64,000 nt of DNA. Source: Panacibacter ginsenosidivorans. Its GTDB lineage: Bacteria; Bacteroidota; Bacteroidia; Chitinophagales; Chitinophagaceae. Made by a program: the position numbers and the translations under genes. Below are positions 26,355-35,529 of the stretch, one piece after another. The stretch covers positions 2,669,501 through 2,733,500 of the forward strand of contig NZ_CP042435.1 of assembly GCF_007971225.1 (NCBI RefSeq), given 5' to 3'. Below the pieces are notes generated by a model that worked only from the letters and a program-made list of their open reading frames with translations, did no database searches and was not told the DNA's origin. How positions within the stretch are numbered: position 1 is the first letter of the stretch; each line of letters opens with the position of its first letter.

Positions 26355-27221
26355 ATGCTCTGGCAGGGAAGAAGGCAAAGCTCAAATATTGAAGATCGTC
26401 GTGGCATGAGTGGAAAAGGCATCGCGGTAGGAGGCGGAATAGGTACCATGGTGATAGCTGCGATCATTTACTTATTGGGAGGAGATCCTTCCCAGGTTAT
26501 CAACAATAGTCCTGTTAACGAACCGGCACAGGAAACCACTGCACCTAATAAAGCAGATGATGCAGCAGGCCAATTTGCCGCGGTGGTGCTGGCCGATACA
26601 GAAGATATATGGTCTCAGTTATTTAATAAAATGAATAAACAATACACCGACCCAACATTGGTATTATTTTCAGAAGCTACACAGTCAGGTTGCGGATTTG
26701 CCAGCCAGGCATCAGGGCCATTTTACTGCCCTGCCGATTCAAAAGTTTACATAGACCTTTCCTTTTTCGAAGAAATGAAAACCCGCTTTAATGCTTCCGG
26801 CGATTTTGCACAGGCTTATGTTATTGCCCACGAAGTGGGGCACCACGTTCAACACCTGCTGGGCATTACCAACCGGGTTGATGAACAACGCAGCAGCCTT
26901 ACTAAAACAGAAATGAATAAGTTAAGCGTGAAACTGGAATTGCAGGCAGATTTTCTGGCAGGCGTATGGGCACACTATGAAACACTAAAAGAAGATCCCC
27001 GGTTAAACAAAACAATTATACAGGATGGGGATATAGATGAGGCATTAAACGCTGCCAATGCTATTGGCGATGACCGGTTACAAAAACAATCACAGGGTTA
27101 TGTGGTTCCCGATGCGTTTACACATGGTACTTCTGCACAAAGGATTGCCTGGTTTAAAAGGGGATATACCACCGGCGATATTACCCGGGGAGATACATTT
27201 AATGATCCATCGTTACAATGA
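26355..27221 (+). CDS. Neutral zinc metallopeptidase, YpfJ family
   Basis: A 288-residue membrane-anchored zinc protein. It starts MLWQGRRQSSNIEDRRG, the characteristic YpfJ beginning, has one membrane helix at about residues 22-45 (IAVGGGIGTMVIAAIIYLLGG), then CGFASQASGPFYCPADSKVY and the zinc motif in VIAHEVGHHVQHLLG, followed by ELQADFLAGVWAHY. I chose ATG 26355 to match the family start; an earlier TTG frame exists. The substrate of this family is unknown. A hairpin follows the gene. Confidence 0.92.
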   Translation: MLWQGRRQSSNIEDRRGMSGKGIAVGGGIGTMVIAAIIYLLGGDPSQVINNSPVNEPAQETTAPNKADDAAGQFAAVVLADTEDIWSQLFNKMNKQYTDPTLVLFSEATQSGCGFASQASGPFYCPADSKVYIDLSFFEEMKTRFNASGDFAQAYVIAHEVGHHVQHLLGITNRVDEQRSSLTKTEMNKLSVKLELQADFLAGVWAHYETLKEDPRLNKTIIQDGDIDEALNAANAIGDDRLQKQSQGYVVPDAFTHGTSAQRIAWFKRGYTTGDITRGDTFNDPSLQ

Positions 27222-27255
27222 AGACGAATTAGCTTTCTTCATTCGTAGATATAAA

Positions 27256-27277
27256 AAAAGCCACGAATGTGGCCTTT
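27256..27277 (+). terminator. Terminator of the zinc peptidase gene
   Basis: AAAGCCAC / GTGGCCTTT with a GAAT loop; symmetric, so it could also serve the small minus-strand gene beyond it. Confidence 0.65.
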
Positions 27278-27296
27278 AAAAATAATAGGCAATAAC

Positions 27297-27485
27297 CTAC
27301 ACAACCAGTGAAATTAAGTAAGTGATCAAACCACCATATACCAATGAAATGATAAGAAGTTTTTTTCTTGATTTACGGAGAAATAACTCCTGTTCATGTA
27401 TATGTTTATAGGTATCCCTGAATTCAAAATCTTTCAGCGTCTGCTTTAGTTCCATTAAAAACGGTTTTGAAAATGTTGCTGTCAT
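27297..27485 (-). CDS. Small tail-anchored membrane protein
   Basis: A 62-residue protein from ATG 27485: a charged helical N-terminal part (ELKQTLKDFEFRDTYKHIHE) and a C-terminal membrane helix KLLIISLVYGGLITYLISLVV. No family recognised. Its architecture and context (hairpin at 27.6 kb, shared box at 27.73 kb) mirror the gene at 24.3 kb. An in-frame start 19 codons upstream would add a Cys-rich stretch and is less likely. Confidence 0.5.
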   Translation of the reverse strand: MTATFSKPFLMELKQTLKDFEFRDTYKHIHEQELFLRKSRKKLLIISLVYGGLITYLISLVV

Positions 27486-27598
27486 AAAATACTCCTTTTT
27501 GCTATAATAACACCTGCACGATAATAGTGCCAAAATAGCCATTATATTGTTGATATTTAGTAAATTAACAATGCGTGAAAACTACCACAATACGGCAT

Positions 27599-27630
27599 TA
27601 AAAAAGGTTACTGTTCAGCAACCTTTTTCT
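27599..27630 (-). terminator. Hairpin upstream of the second tail-anchored gene
   Basis: AAAAAAGGTT / AACCTTTTT around CTGTTCAG; nearly symmetric. Very similar in sequence to the hairpins at 24240 and 24743, with ACAAACA after each. Confidence 0.55.
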
Positions 27631-27723
27631 TAAAACAAACACTGCTAATCACACTTAAACTTTTGTACCATACATGCAGTATAATGCAGCAGGCTTGTAC
27701 GATTCCATATAAATGGTATACTA

Positions 27724-27750
27724 CAAGGTTGGGTTAACGGTTTAAAATCT
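27724..27750 (-). promoter_or_regulatory. Shared upstream box, copy 2
   Basis: AAGGTTGGGTTAACGGTTTA followed by AAAT; see copy 1 at 24813. The rest of 27751-28195 shows nothing recognisable. Confidence 0.4.
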
Positions 27751-28195
27751 GTTTAAAAAAAGAAACCATGTACCAGAGTTTCTTTTTAACAGTACGGTTT
27801 TTCTATATGATAATTGGATAGTAGAACGGTCTCAAAAACACTTTGATTTCCTTTGTTTTTGATAACACAAAGTAACAACCCCTATTGGTACCGGAAAATA
27901 GAGTTACTTATCTAAATAGTGTACAATTTTGTACCGGGGTTTTGTAGCAGGCTTACTACAAAATCCTTTTTGTATAACCTGATCATAGTCTATTATAAAA
28001 CACCTTACATGCGTTTTCACAGCGATCTTTATAAGTGTATTTAAACAGAAATTTTTTTATATCGTAACCATTAACAACTCATCTGCTTATTTAGGGCTAT
28101 CTTCACCAAACAATTAACCCTATGCATTGTTGTACATCATACTTCTATGCTTTCCTTATAAATGAAATATATCCTTTACAATTAATACAGTTACT

Positions 28196-28471
28196 ATGAA
28201 CAGCAGCCAACTGCTATATAAGATATCTACACTCGAACACAGTATTAGCAGAAAAGAGCTGGAATACAACAGCTCTCTGCGTGCAAATGATCAGCCTAAT
28301 ATAGCGCTGCATAAGGCTGCACTGCTCCAGTTGAAAGAAGAACTTGCTGCTACACGCAAACAATTTGATACCGTTCAGACAGATAATTCCAAAGCCACCC
28401 CGCCTCCTCCTAAGAAATCAAGGAAATGGCCAAGCTTCTTTGGTTTCAGGACTGCTACAGACAACGAGTAG
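28196..28471 (+). CDS. Hypothetical small coiled-coil protein
   Basis: A 91-residue soluble protein. Residues about 3-65 are predicted by eye to form helices with heptad spacing (LLYKISTLEHSISRKELEY, ALLQLKEELAATRKQF), then a Pro-rich linker (ATPPPPKKSRKWP) and a short end. No family recognised. It is single. Clear ATG and good coding appearance for a small protein, but function is unknown. Confidence 0.55.
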   Translation: MNSSQLLYKISTLEHSISRKELEYNSSLRANDQPNIALHKAALLQLKEELAATRKQFDTVQTDNSKATPPPPKKSRKWPSFFGFRTATDNE

Positions 28472-28769
28472 CTATTAAATAGCTTTTTTGATGTATAAGT
28501 GTTATGGAATTGAATAATACCATTGGCAGTTTCTCTGCCTTTTTTCATTTCTTTACCTTGATACAAAGAAAATTAATCACTCATCTATTGTTTTATTTTA
28601 GTGTTCATGAATACAAAGCATTCACTGAGACAAAAAGAAAATAAAAGTTCCCGAAATAAAAAGTAAAGCACCTGTTGTTGTAAAGCCGAAACCACAATAC
28701 TGTAACAGTTCTGTGAGTTCGGTACAAGGATGTATTATTTTCTGGAATACCGGCAGTAGTATTTTATGG

Positions 28770-28875
28770 CATCGTTCCTTGCGTCGCAAGCACTTTATCT
28801 GTACGTCTTTTGGCAGCACATGATTTTAAAAGTTGCATTAATGATAAGAAAGATGAATGGATTGCGACGCAACGA
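28770..28875 (+). repeat. Family A repeat, degenerate pair
   Basis: ATCGTTCCTTGCGTCGCAAG (from 28771) and ATTGCGACGCAAC (28861-28873), followed by AGCCGGTATAATAATTA. The inner parts have drifted. Confidence 0.65.
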
Positions 28876-28904
28876 AGAAACATTAGCGTACAAAAGCCGG
28901 TATA

Positions 28905-29239
28905 ATAATTATGTCATACTTATCTAAAACGTACCTTATTGAAATCAACATCCGCAAAAAAATTAAACGTAATTCAGGCTCTATATTCCTGGTGAAATAC
29001 TGTATGCTTTGTGGTTGAAAAACAACCTTAATACGAATGATACGGGAAAAATATAGCCCAAAGTTTACAATAATGATAGAACCGGATTCAATAACCTTGC
29101 TAGTTCTTGAACCAAACGAAATACTGCCAGCAAATAGCTTCATTACTATTTGCATCTTTAATAACAATCTTCTGAAAAAAACAGGTTGCATTTTCAAAAT
29201 ACAAAGAGTAATTTCAAAGAAATATAAAACCATACCGCT
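28905..29239. other. Stretch without a confident gene
   Basis: Open frames on both strands overlap here (minus 28883-29314, plus 29037-29321) but neither resembles a known protein and both run into the next gene. I see no other feature. Confidence 0.4.
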
Positions 29240-29599
29240 ATGCCAGAAAACATGCCCCAGCAGGAGTGGGAAAAAGAACCCAACCGCAATATCGTACCCT
29301 TTGCTGAATTGCAAAAACTAACTGCCAATTACCGCGAAACTGTTTGCCAGACCGAAACACAACATATCTGGTTTAGTGTGGAGGATATTATGACGCTTAT
29401 AAAAGACAATAAAGCTAATGGCATAAAGATTTATCTGGGCCGTTATGACAATGACCATCCTTATTATGCAGGCCATCTTACGGTTGCATTGGTAGCAACA
29501 AGAGATGAAATGACACCAGATAAACCAACCCAACGCCACAGTGTAGATATGCTGGACCCTGCAAAACATAAATGCGACTCTTTGAAGGTGCGGCATTAA
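29240..29599 (+). CDS. Hypothetical cytoplasmic protein
   Basis: A 119-residue soluble protein with a well-formed ATG start and typical codon use. Central part QHIWFSVEDIMTLIKDNKAN followed by IKIYLGRYDNDHPYYAGHLT looks like a compact alpha/beta domain; the end is polar. No family name is known to me. It lies 77 bases before the 7TM gene and may be in the same transcript as the 7TM/kinase pair, so a role in the same signalling unit is possible. Confidence 0.65.
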   Translation: MPENMPQQEWEKEPNRNIVPFAELQKLTANYRETVCQTETQHIWFSVEDIMTLIKDNKANGIKIYLGRYDNDHPYYAGHLTVALVATRDEMTPDKPTQRHSVDMLDPAKHKCDSLKVRH

Positions 29600-29676
29600 A
29601 TGATGGTGTTCTTTGCCCTCCAAGATGCAAAACACCATAGTACTAATAGCATATCACTACAAAATGCCGTGAATGC

Positions 29677-30333
29677 ATGGATGATATTTATATACTGTCT
29701 GTCACACTGTTGATTGCCCTTTTTGTTTCATTGTATTATTATAAAAGGTTACAACCACGGTGGCTAAGGCTCTTTCCTTTTACTATGCTATTATGGGTGC
29801 TGGTGCAGGTTACCGGATACTGGTATTGGGTAATAACAGGCAATAGCAATCATTTTATCTTTAACCTCTACCTGGTACCGCAATATGCTTTCTATTTTTT
29901 TATTTTTTACAAAGCATTCATCAACAAAAAATTCAAAAGAGTAACTCTTGCACTCGCTGCATTTTTTTTATTATTCTTTTGTTATCAGGTATTATTGAAA
30001 AACAGTTTTTATAATTACAGCACTGTTACCGATAACACCGGTCAGTTACTGGTGCTGCTCTTGTGTTTCCTGTATATGACAGAACTGCTGATGCAGGAAA
30101 CCCTGATCAATTATTTTAAATTGCCTTTGTTTTGGATCGTAACCGGCATAATGATCTTTTGCGTCGGCAATTTTGTGTACACCAGCTTCCTGGATTATAT
30201 CTTAAATAACAACCTGGATCCCAATGGCAATGTCTATATCATAATAACAGCTGTAGTAACAAACCTGCAGTATGCATTATTTGCTGCCGGTTTCTTATGT
30301 AATGAACCATGGAAAAAAACGAGATCATATTAG
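29677..30333 (+). CDS. Seven-helix membrane protein paired with a histidine kinase
   Basis: A 218-residue protein that is almost all membrane helix, seven by hydrophobicity, with short loops. It overlaps the kinase gene by 25 bases. In Bacteroidota such pairs are common: the integral membrane part probably senses and the kinase, which has only one helix itself, transmits. No ligand can be deduced. Start ATG 29677 follows a possible second start three codons in. The coupling to the kinase is read from overlap. Confidence 0.75.
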   Translation: MDDIYILSVTLLIALFVSLYYYKRLQPRWLRLFPFTMLLWVLVQVTGYWYWVITGNSNHFIFNLYLVPQYAFYFFIFYKAFINKKFKRVTLALAAFFLLFFCYQVLLKNSFYNYSTVTDNTGQLLVLLLCFLYMTELLMQETLINYFKLPLFWIVTGIMIFCVGNFVYTSFLDYILNNNLDPNGNVYIIITAVVTNLQYALFAAGFLCNEPWKKTRSY

Positions 30334-31112
30334 CAGTATTCATGCTTACACTGCTGGCAATCCTCATTGCAGGTTTTCTTTTATTCATATTTATCTGGTA
30401 CCGTAAAAAACGCAACAATTACCTGCAGGAAAAAGCATTTGCAGAGATCAGCTATAAAAAAGAATTACTGCAAACACAACTCGAAATACAGGAGCAGACT
30501 TTTAAGATCATCAGCGAGGAGATACACGACAATATTGGTCAAACACTCAGTTTTGTAAAGCTCAATCTCAGTACCATTAAAACAGATGATAATATTATCT
30601 CCGCTAAAATAACAGAATCAAACGAACTGCTTAATAAAACCATCCACGACCTGCGTGATCTTTCCCGTAGTCTTAACCCTGGTTTTATCAGCGATATTGG
30701 TTTAGCTAATGCCATAAAACAGCAACTACAGTTGCTGGAGAAAACAGGCAGGTATACTGTTGTTTTTACTGCTGAAGGAACCGAATACAAGAACGATCCG
30801 CAGAGAGAACTGGTGGTATTCCGCGTTATACAGGAATTGCTGAACAATATTGTAAAACATGCCGTTGCTTCCGTTATCACAACCACTATACAATACCAGC
30901 CGGAGCAATTGGTCATTTCCGTAAAAGACAATGGAAATGGGTTTGATATAGAAAATAAATCAGCAGCAGCACATAAAAGTCTTGGCCTGCGCAACATGTA
31001 TAACAGGATGAAATTAGTTAATGGCAGTATGCAGATAACCAGTGCCCGGGGCAGCGGCACTACCGCCATTATCAGGCTGGCAAAAGATTCCTTCTCTTTG
31101 CTGAAAAAGTAA
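30309..31112 (+). CDS. Sensor histidine kinase, HisKA_3 type
   Basis: A 267-residue kinase: one N-terminal membrane helix (residues about 6-28), a linker helix, then phosphoacceptor SEEIHDNIGQTLSFVKLNL with the HDxxGQ signature of the NarX/DesK group, N box VIQELLNNIVKHA, and VKDNGNGFDI and SLGLRNMYNRMKLVNG for ATP binding. These kinases usually act on LuxR-type regulators, but none follows; the nearest receiver protein is on the other strand and lacks an output domain. Its start overlaps the 7TM gene. Confidence 0.92.
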   Translation: MEKNEIILAVFMLTLLAILIAGFLLFIFIWYRKKRNNYLQEKAFAEISYKKELLQTQLEIQEQTFKIISEEIHDNIGQTLSFVKLNLSTIKTDDNIISAKITESNELLNKTIHDLRDLSRSLNPGFISDIGLANAIKQQLQLLEKTGRYTVVFTAEGTEYKNDPQRELVVFRVIQELLNNIVKHAVASVITTTIQYQPEQLVISVKDNGNGFDIENKSAAAHKSLGLRNMYNRMKLVNGSMQITSARGSGTTAIIRLAKDSFSLLKK

Positions 31113-31186
31113 GGAGTAAAATATAAGAAGTGCAATGCGAATATAAAGGGTAAGTAATTTTTTCTTTTCGCTTTTTCACTGCTCGT

Positions 31187-31573
31187 TTAGTTGTTCACTG
31201 TTCTCCGTTCACTGTACATTAATTTATTTACGGTGTCCAGCACATTCAATATATCAAATGGTTTAGATATAAAGGCGTCCGCATTACACGCTAAGGATAA
31301 TTGTTCTATATCCATATTGGCAGAAAGGAGTATTACCGGAATATCAGGGCATGCACCCTTTATCTGCCCGCACAGATCGCAACCGTTTTTACCTAAAAGA
31401 TTAATATCAATAATATACAGATCGGGACACGGACGCCGGGTAACATCAAAATTGTTACCGTTAAAATCCATTATCGGTTCAAATTTTCCATACTGTAATG
31501 TCACAGCTAAAACAGATAGAATATCACTATCGTCATCAATAAGGTAAACAGTTTTTCGCATTCCATTTTTCAT
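31187..31573 (-). CDS. Single-domain response regulator
   Basis: A 128-residue receiver domain alone: acidic pocket LIDDDSD, phosphoacceptor Asp in LYIIDINLLGKNG, Ser in ILLSANM, Lys in FISKPFD. No DNA-binding part, so it would act by protein contact or as a phosphate relay. It is convergent with the HisKA_3 kinase 75 bases away and may be phosphorylated by it or by a distant kinase. Start ATG 31573 or 31561. An upstream region of about 280 bases (31574-31852) shows nothing else. Confidence 0.88.
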   Translation of the reverse strand: MKNGMRKTVYLIDDDSDILSVLAVTLQYGKFEPIMDFNGNNFDVTRRPCPDLYIIDINLLGKNGCDLCGQIKGACPDIPVILLSANMDIEQLSLACNADAFISKPFDILNVLDTVNKLMYSERRTVNN

Positions 31574-31852
31574 TGGGTGAGTTTTTTATAGGTATAAAAA
31601 TCCATAGCTAATTATATTTTAATGCACTTTGACTTTCTGTATAATAATGAGCCGGCTAATTTTTGGTCCAATTAAACAGGATCGGTTGAAATATAAAATC
31701 CGGTAAAACGTCTCAGAATTTTTGTATACCCTCTTTAAAAATTATACTCCTCAAAAAACAATACCATTTTTGTCAGGCAATAAAAATGATGTTTAGCCGG
31801 CAAGACCCAAATTAAAATTGCCGGCGGGGTAACCGCTAAAAAACATTTCCAC

Positions 31853-31877
31853 AAAAAAACCGCTCTTAAGCGGCTTC
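31853..31877 (-). terminator. Terminator of corA
   Basis: Minus strand CCGCT / AGCGG with TAAG loop and seven T, 40 bases past the corA stop. Confidence 0.8.
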
Positions 31878-31916
31878 TATGTTTTATTCATTCTACAAAT
31901 TAACGTTCAGCATTTC

Positions 31917-32852
31917 CTACAACCATTTCTTTTTCCTGAACCATATAAATATTACAAGAGAAACAAGCACCATTAAGGCAAGCACACCCGGGTAACCCCA
32001 TTTCTCCCGAAGCTCTGGCATGAATTGAAAGTTCATACCATATACACCCACAATAAATGTAAGCGGCATAAAAAATACAGAGAATAGGGTAAGCACTTTT
32101 ACTACTTCGTTTGTTTTATGAGAAGAAATAGACATGGAAAGGTTCAACAGATTGGTTACATCCTCCAATGCCTGGTGATATAATGTCTGCATTTTTAAGT
32201 GCTGATCTTTCAGATCCTGGTAAGCAGGTCTGTCCTGTTCAGTTATCCCGATATGATTAATAGGTTCCAGCATCATCATAATAATTTTCTGGGAAATAGA
32301 AGCTTGCCGCTTTATGTCATACAGGTGTTGCATATGGTCTGAAACGGTTTTTTTTAACAATAGTTCCTTTTCGTAGACGTCAATATGTTCGGATAATTTA
32401 TAGGCAGGATCATCAAAACTTTCCAGTGCATACCAGGCTATTTTTATAATAAGTGCTGCAACGGATGAACAGGAAGGGGTATGGATAAATTTATGCTTTA
32501 GCACTTCTAAAAAATCACAGGCAGACTTGTGTATCGTAATAACAAAACTTTCAGTAAAAAAGATAGCGATCTTATTGGTTAGCTCCTGTATGGTGGTGTT
32601 GCTTTTACGGGCTTCGGGGGCATAAAACCGCAGTATCAAAAAATGCACATTATCTACAAAATCATATTTAGGCAAATGATCAGGCTCCATACAATCTCTT
32701 ACCAGGTGATCATCCAGCTTATACTTTGTGCTAAGCGCCTGCATCTCTTCAACGGATGGGTCCTGTACATCTATCCATTGATGGCCCCTGAAATCTACTG
32801 CTTCCTGATCACGCATACTGTGTTTACTTAGAATGTTGTAAAACCATGCCAT
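31917..32852 (-). CDS. CorA family divalent cation transporter
   Basis: A 311-residue channel-type transporter for Mg or related cations. The N-terminal cytoplasmic domain (about 1-245) is followed by two C-terminal membrane helices with the diagnostic YGMNFQ motif between them, then a basic tail (RKKKW) at the inner face. I start at ATG 32852 (MAWFYNILSKH); an earlier start six codons upstream is possible. Length is normal for CorA. Single gene with its own terminator. Mg versus Co/Ni or Zn specificity is not readable. Confidence 0.92.
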   Translation of the reverse strand: MAWFYNILSKHSMRDQEAVDFRGHQWIDVQDPSVEEMQALSTKYKLDDHLVRDCMEPDHLPKYDFVDNVHFLILRFYAPEARKSNTTIQELTNKIAIFFTESFVITIHKSACDFLEVLKHKFIHTPSCSSVAALIIKIAWYALESFDDPAYKLSEHIDVYEKELLLKKTVSDHMQHLYDIKRQASISQKIIMMMLEPINHIGITEQDRPAYQDLKDQHLKMQTLYHQALEDVTNLLNLSMSISSHKTNEVVKVLTLFSVFFMPLTFIVGVYGMNFQFMPELREKWGYPGVLALMVLVSLVIFIWFRKKKWL

Positions 32853-32927
32853 AAAAGTTTTACATAGCAACTGCTATATAGTTACTACAGGCTAACGGGG
32901 GGTTTATTGCTGCATATTGTTTCAACT

Positions 32928-32992
32928 GTATAAGTGTGCGACGCAACAGGCGTTTCCATGGGTGGCTAAGCCGGCACCCAAAAATAAAAATA
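32928..32992 (+). repeat. Family A repeat with outer tail
   Basis: TATAAGTGTGCGACGCAAC then AGGCGTTTCCATGGGTGGC, AAGCCGGCACCCAAAAATA. Shows the conserved GCCGGC-ACC-AAAA end. Confidence 0.75.
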
Positions 32993-33173
32993 AGCAAAAA
33001 ACTTAATGATTTAAAAGCTGTCCGGCTCTCCATAAAGTATTTAAAACTGGAACAACTTATATCATCACTCATTCCTTTATTTTAAAAAGGTAACACATAG
33101 CACAATGCATTTACATTGCCTTTAAAAGTCTTATTCTTTTAAAACATTGTTTTATTTAGCTAGTCATACAAAT

Positions 33174-33206
33174 AAAAAAAGGGTTGCGTAAAAACAGCCC
33201 TTTATT
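33174..33206 (-). terminator. Terminator of the DUF892 gene
   Basis: Minus strand AAGGGCTG / CAACCCTT with an imperfect stem and seven T, just past the stop. Confidence 0.65.
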
Positions 33207-33210
33207 TTCT

Positions 33211-33945
33211 TTATTTCTTTTTAGTAATCGCTTTCTTAGGTGAGCCTTTTGATTTTACCGGCGCTGCCTTCTTAGGTGCTGTCTTTTTAATCATTGCTTT
33301 CCTTGGTGGCCTTGCAGCGGGTTTAGCAGTAGCCTTTGCCCTTTTACCAGCAGCTGCAACCGCAGGCTTTTTGCCGGTTGCTTTTTTGCCTGCAGCAGTC
33401 TCCGCACGCAGGTTTACGTCACCCACCGCCAGTTTGGTAAGGCTATCATCCGCATCATATTCCTCATTTAGTGTTTCATTCAGCAGGCCTGCAACCTTTT
33501 GCAACTTAAGTTGTAAAGCATAAGCTCTTGCCGTTCCATAGCTGCTTATTTCGTAATGCTCTATTTTCTGGCAGGCTGCAATAATACCCGCATCCATTAC
33601 TTCAGGTGTCATGTCTTCACCCAACAATGTTTTTCCTTCTTCTATTAAGCCTTCCATTGCTTTGCAATGTTCTTCTCCTTCTTTGCCTTTAAAAAGGTTG
33701 GCAAAAAATCCTTTCTTTTCTTCCTGTTGTGTATTCTTTTCATCACTCAACATTTCCTGTACCCTATCCAATCTTGCTTTTTGTTTGGTGGTAATATCAA
33801 GATGTTGCTTCAATGCACTCTTCAATCGTTTGTCAGCTGCTTTTTCTATCATCGCAGGCAGGGCTTCTATTATCTGTGCTTCTGCAGAGTAAAGATCTTT
33901 AAGCTCATGTTTCAATAATTCATGTAGCGTGTCAATCGTTTTCAT
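33211..33945 (-). CDS. Ferritin-like DUF892 (YciE/YciF-type) protein with histone-like tail
   Basis: A 244-residue protein. Residues about 1-165 match the DUF892 four-helix ferritin-like fold (LHELLKHELKDLYSAEAQII, CQKIEHYEISSYGTARA, LNETLNEEYDADDSLTKLA), where Glu and His residues would bind a di-metal site. A stretch KGFFANLFKGKEGEEH is inserted between helices. From about residue 180 the chain becomes a 60-residue Lys/Ala/Pro-rich tail (KKATGKKPAVAAAGKRAK, PPRKAMIKKTAPKKAA) like histone H1 tails. This suggests nucleic acid binding, perhaps DNA protection from oxidants as with Dps proteins. Single gene. Confidence 0.88.
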   Translation of the reverse strand: MKTIDTLHELLKHELKDLYSAEAQIIEALPAMIEKAADKRLKSALKQHLDITTKQKARLDRVQEMLSDEKNTQQEEKKGFFANLFKGKEGEEHCKAMEGLIEEGKTLLGEDMTPEVMDAGIIAACQKIEHYEISSYGTARAYALQLKLQKVAGLLNETLNEEYDADDSLTKLAVGDVNLRAETAAGKKATGKKPAVAAAGKRAKATAKPAARPPRKAMIKKTAPKKAAPVKSKGSPKKAITKKK

Positions 33946-33989
33946 GTAATTTTTTTATGTTATTATTAATGTAATATATTAAGTCAAAA

Positions 33990-34500
33990 CATATGCCACC
34001 ACATTAGTGTATACAGTTTTGTTCTATAGATTCCGTGGCAGCCGGGATTGGCTAATGGAAATTTTTGCTGTTTTTTTGTCGACGCCTTGCTGCATTTTAT
34101 TTCTCCTGCTTTCTTTGTCTTTATGCAAAGAACGTAGCAAAGAAAGATCAGGGCTAACCCGAAGGCTCCACCCGTTTTGCCTCCCACTGCCCACCCATCG
34201 CGTTCTTTATTTATGTATTCTTTTCTGTAAGATGTAGTGCTCTTGCACAAAGTGCGATGATCGAACATCAGGACGGGCACATTAAAGCTACTTAGCTGAA
34301 GTCACAGTAGCACAAAAGCTTAATCAAGGCGAGAGAACAAATGTGCTGAAATCGACGAAGGAGATTCGTGAAGGCAAATAAAAAAATATATATGCACTGA
34401 ACAATATCATTTCTTGCCTGACTTTTTTTCGCAATCTCCTATTACGGTTGCTTTTTTGTATCAAGACAAAAAGTAAATAATAAAAATGCATAAAAGCTAC
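33990..34500. repeat. Long repeat, diverged copy (family D)
   Basis: Contains GAAATCGACGAAGGAGATTC near 34353, shared exactly with the two copies at 53.7 and 54.1 kb. The segment about 34240-34325 read on the minus strand (TTGTGCTACTGTGACTTCAG and on) matches the plus strand of those copies, so blocks are rearranged. No gene is credible here. Confidence 0.6.
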
Positions 34501-34539
34501 AATGGACTAACCGGCAAGCAAATCATTAGAATAGAATAA

Positions 34540-34690
34540 TTCCTTTCTTTCGCTGAAACGTCTCCTAAATGGATTCGTGCAAGGCAGGGACGTTTCAGAT
34601 TTGATAACACAATGTCCTTAGCTAAACACAAAGACTATAAAGAGATATTGCTGAGAAAAAGACAATTTGCGGAAGAGTGCGACGCAACGG
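34540..34690 (+). repeat. Hairpin repeat CTGAAACGTC (family E) plus family A arm
   Basis: CTGAAACGTC (34553) and GACGTTTCAG (ends 34598) are perfect inverted arms 26 bases apart; the next 75 bases match those after the copy at 35.6 kb. A family A arm AGAGTGCGACGCAAC follows at 34674-34688. Confidence 0.75.
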
Positions 34691-34903
34691 AAGCCTAACA
34701 GTAGAACAAGTGCCGGTGACAAAAAATAATTTATTTATTCGTCAGCAATGGATAATATTATTAACCGGAATTTAATAATGTGCTTCCAGCAGGCTTATAA
34801 ACTAAGGTTAATTTTTTAGCACTTAAGCAACATAATTACGGGCAAAAAAAGCTGCCATGAGCAACTCCTTGAAAAGTCAACGTATATTCTTGGCTGAATC
34901 TCT

Positions 34904-35446
34904 TTAGAATGCGGTGTACTTGAATTTTTGCCCACCCACGGTGGCTTCTGCCATTAAACCGCTAAGATCCTGTGTAAATACCACAACGCCTTCGGTATAT
35001 TTAGCATTTTTTGATACGCCCGATTTAACAGCAACGGCAGAGAGCTGGCTGCTAAATTCTGTTTTACTTGCTTTCATGCGGTCGAGTGCATCCTTGTTTT
35101 CAAAAAATATAACTTCCCTGTAAGTCTGACCACCCACCTGGGCACCTATAGTAACCTGGCCTGTCTTAACCAACCCTACAGCTTTACCGCGTTCATACAA
35201 AATGCCATTACCGCCGGAGCCGCCGACGATAAAGCCACCTTTGCCAATTTTAGGAAAAATAAGGTACCCGTAAGATGACTTAAAAAGATCTTCCATAGAA
35301 GGGTCTGTTTTTATAAACTCAGTTTTTGCATTACTGCTTTCAGAAATCAGCTTTTTAGCTTCGTCATCCTGTGCGAGGAGTGCATGTGGCAGAAACCAGG
35401 CAACAAATACTAAAATGCCCAGTTTTATAAATTTACTTTTTTTCAT
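34904..35446 (-). CDS. YSC84-type lipid-binding protein
   Basis: A 180-residue exported protein (signal peptide about residues 1-25, ending LLAQ). The rest matches the Ysc84 (SYLF) domain: YGYLIFPKIGKGGFIVGGS, GNGILYERGKAVGLVKTGQV, GAQVGGQTYREVIFF and a C-terminal SGLMAEATVGGQKFKY. In eukaryotes this domain binds phosphoinositides and actin; in bacteria it is thought to be periplasmic and lipid binding, with no fixed role. Single gene between hairpin repeats. Confidence 0.88.
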   Translation of the reverse strand: MKKSKFIKLGILVFVAWFLPHALLAQDDEAKKLISESSNAKTEFIKTDPSMEDLFKSSYGYLIFPKIGKGGFIVGGSGGNGILYERGKAVGLVKTGQVTIGAQVGGQTYREVIFFENKDALDRMKASKTEFSSQLSAVAVKSGVSKNAKYTEGVVVFTQDLSGLMAEATVGGQKFKYTAF

Positions 35447-35529
35447 GGTGTTTTTTAAATTTAATGATTTAAATAGTAATGAGGATAATATTTCTAATCA
35501 AAATGCCTGCCGGGTTTTCCGTTGCGGTA

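Noticed and set aside
28883-29314. 143-codon minus-strand frame with hydrophobic segments
   Set aside because: Overlaps a better plus-strand gene and a repeat, with no recognisable domain; composition looks like AT-rich noise.
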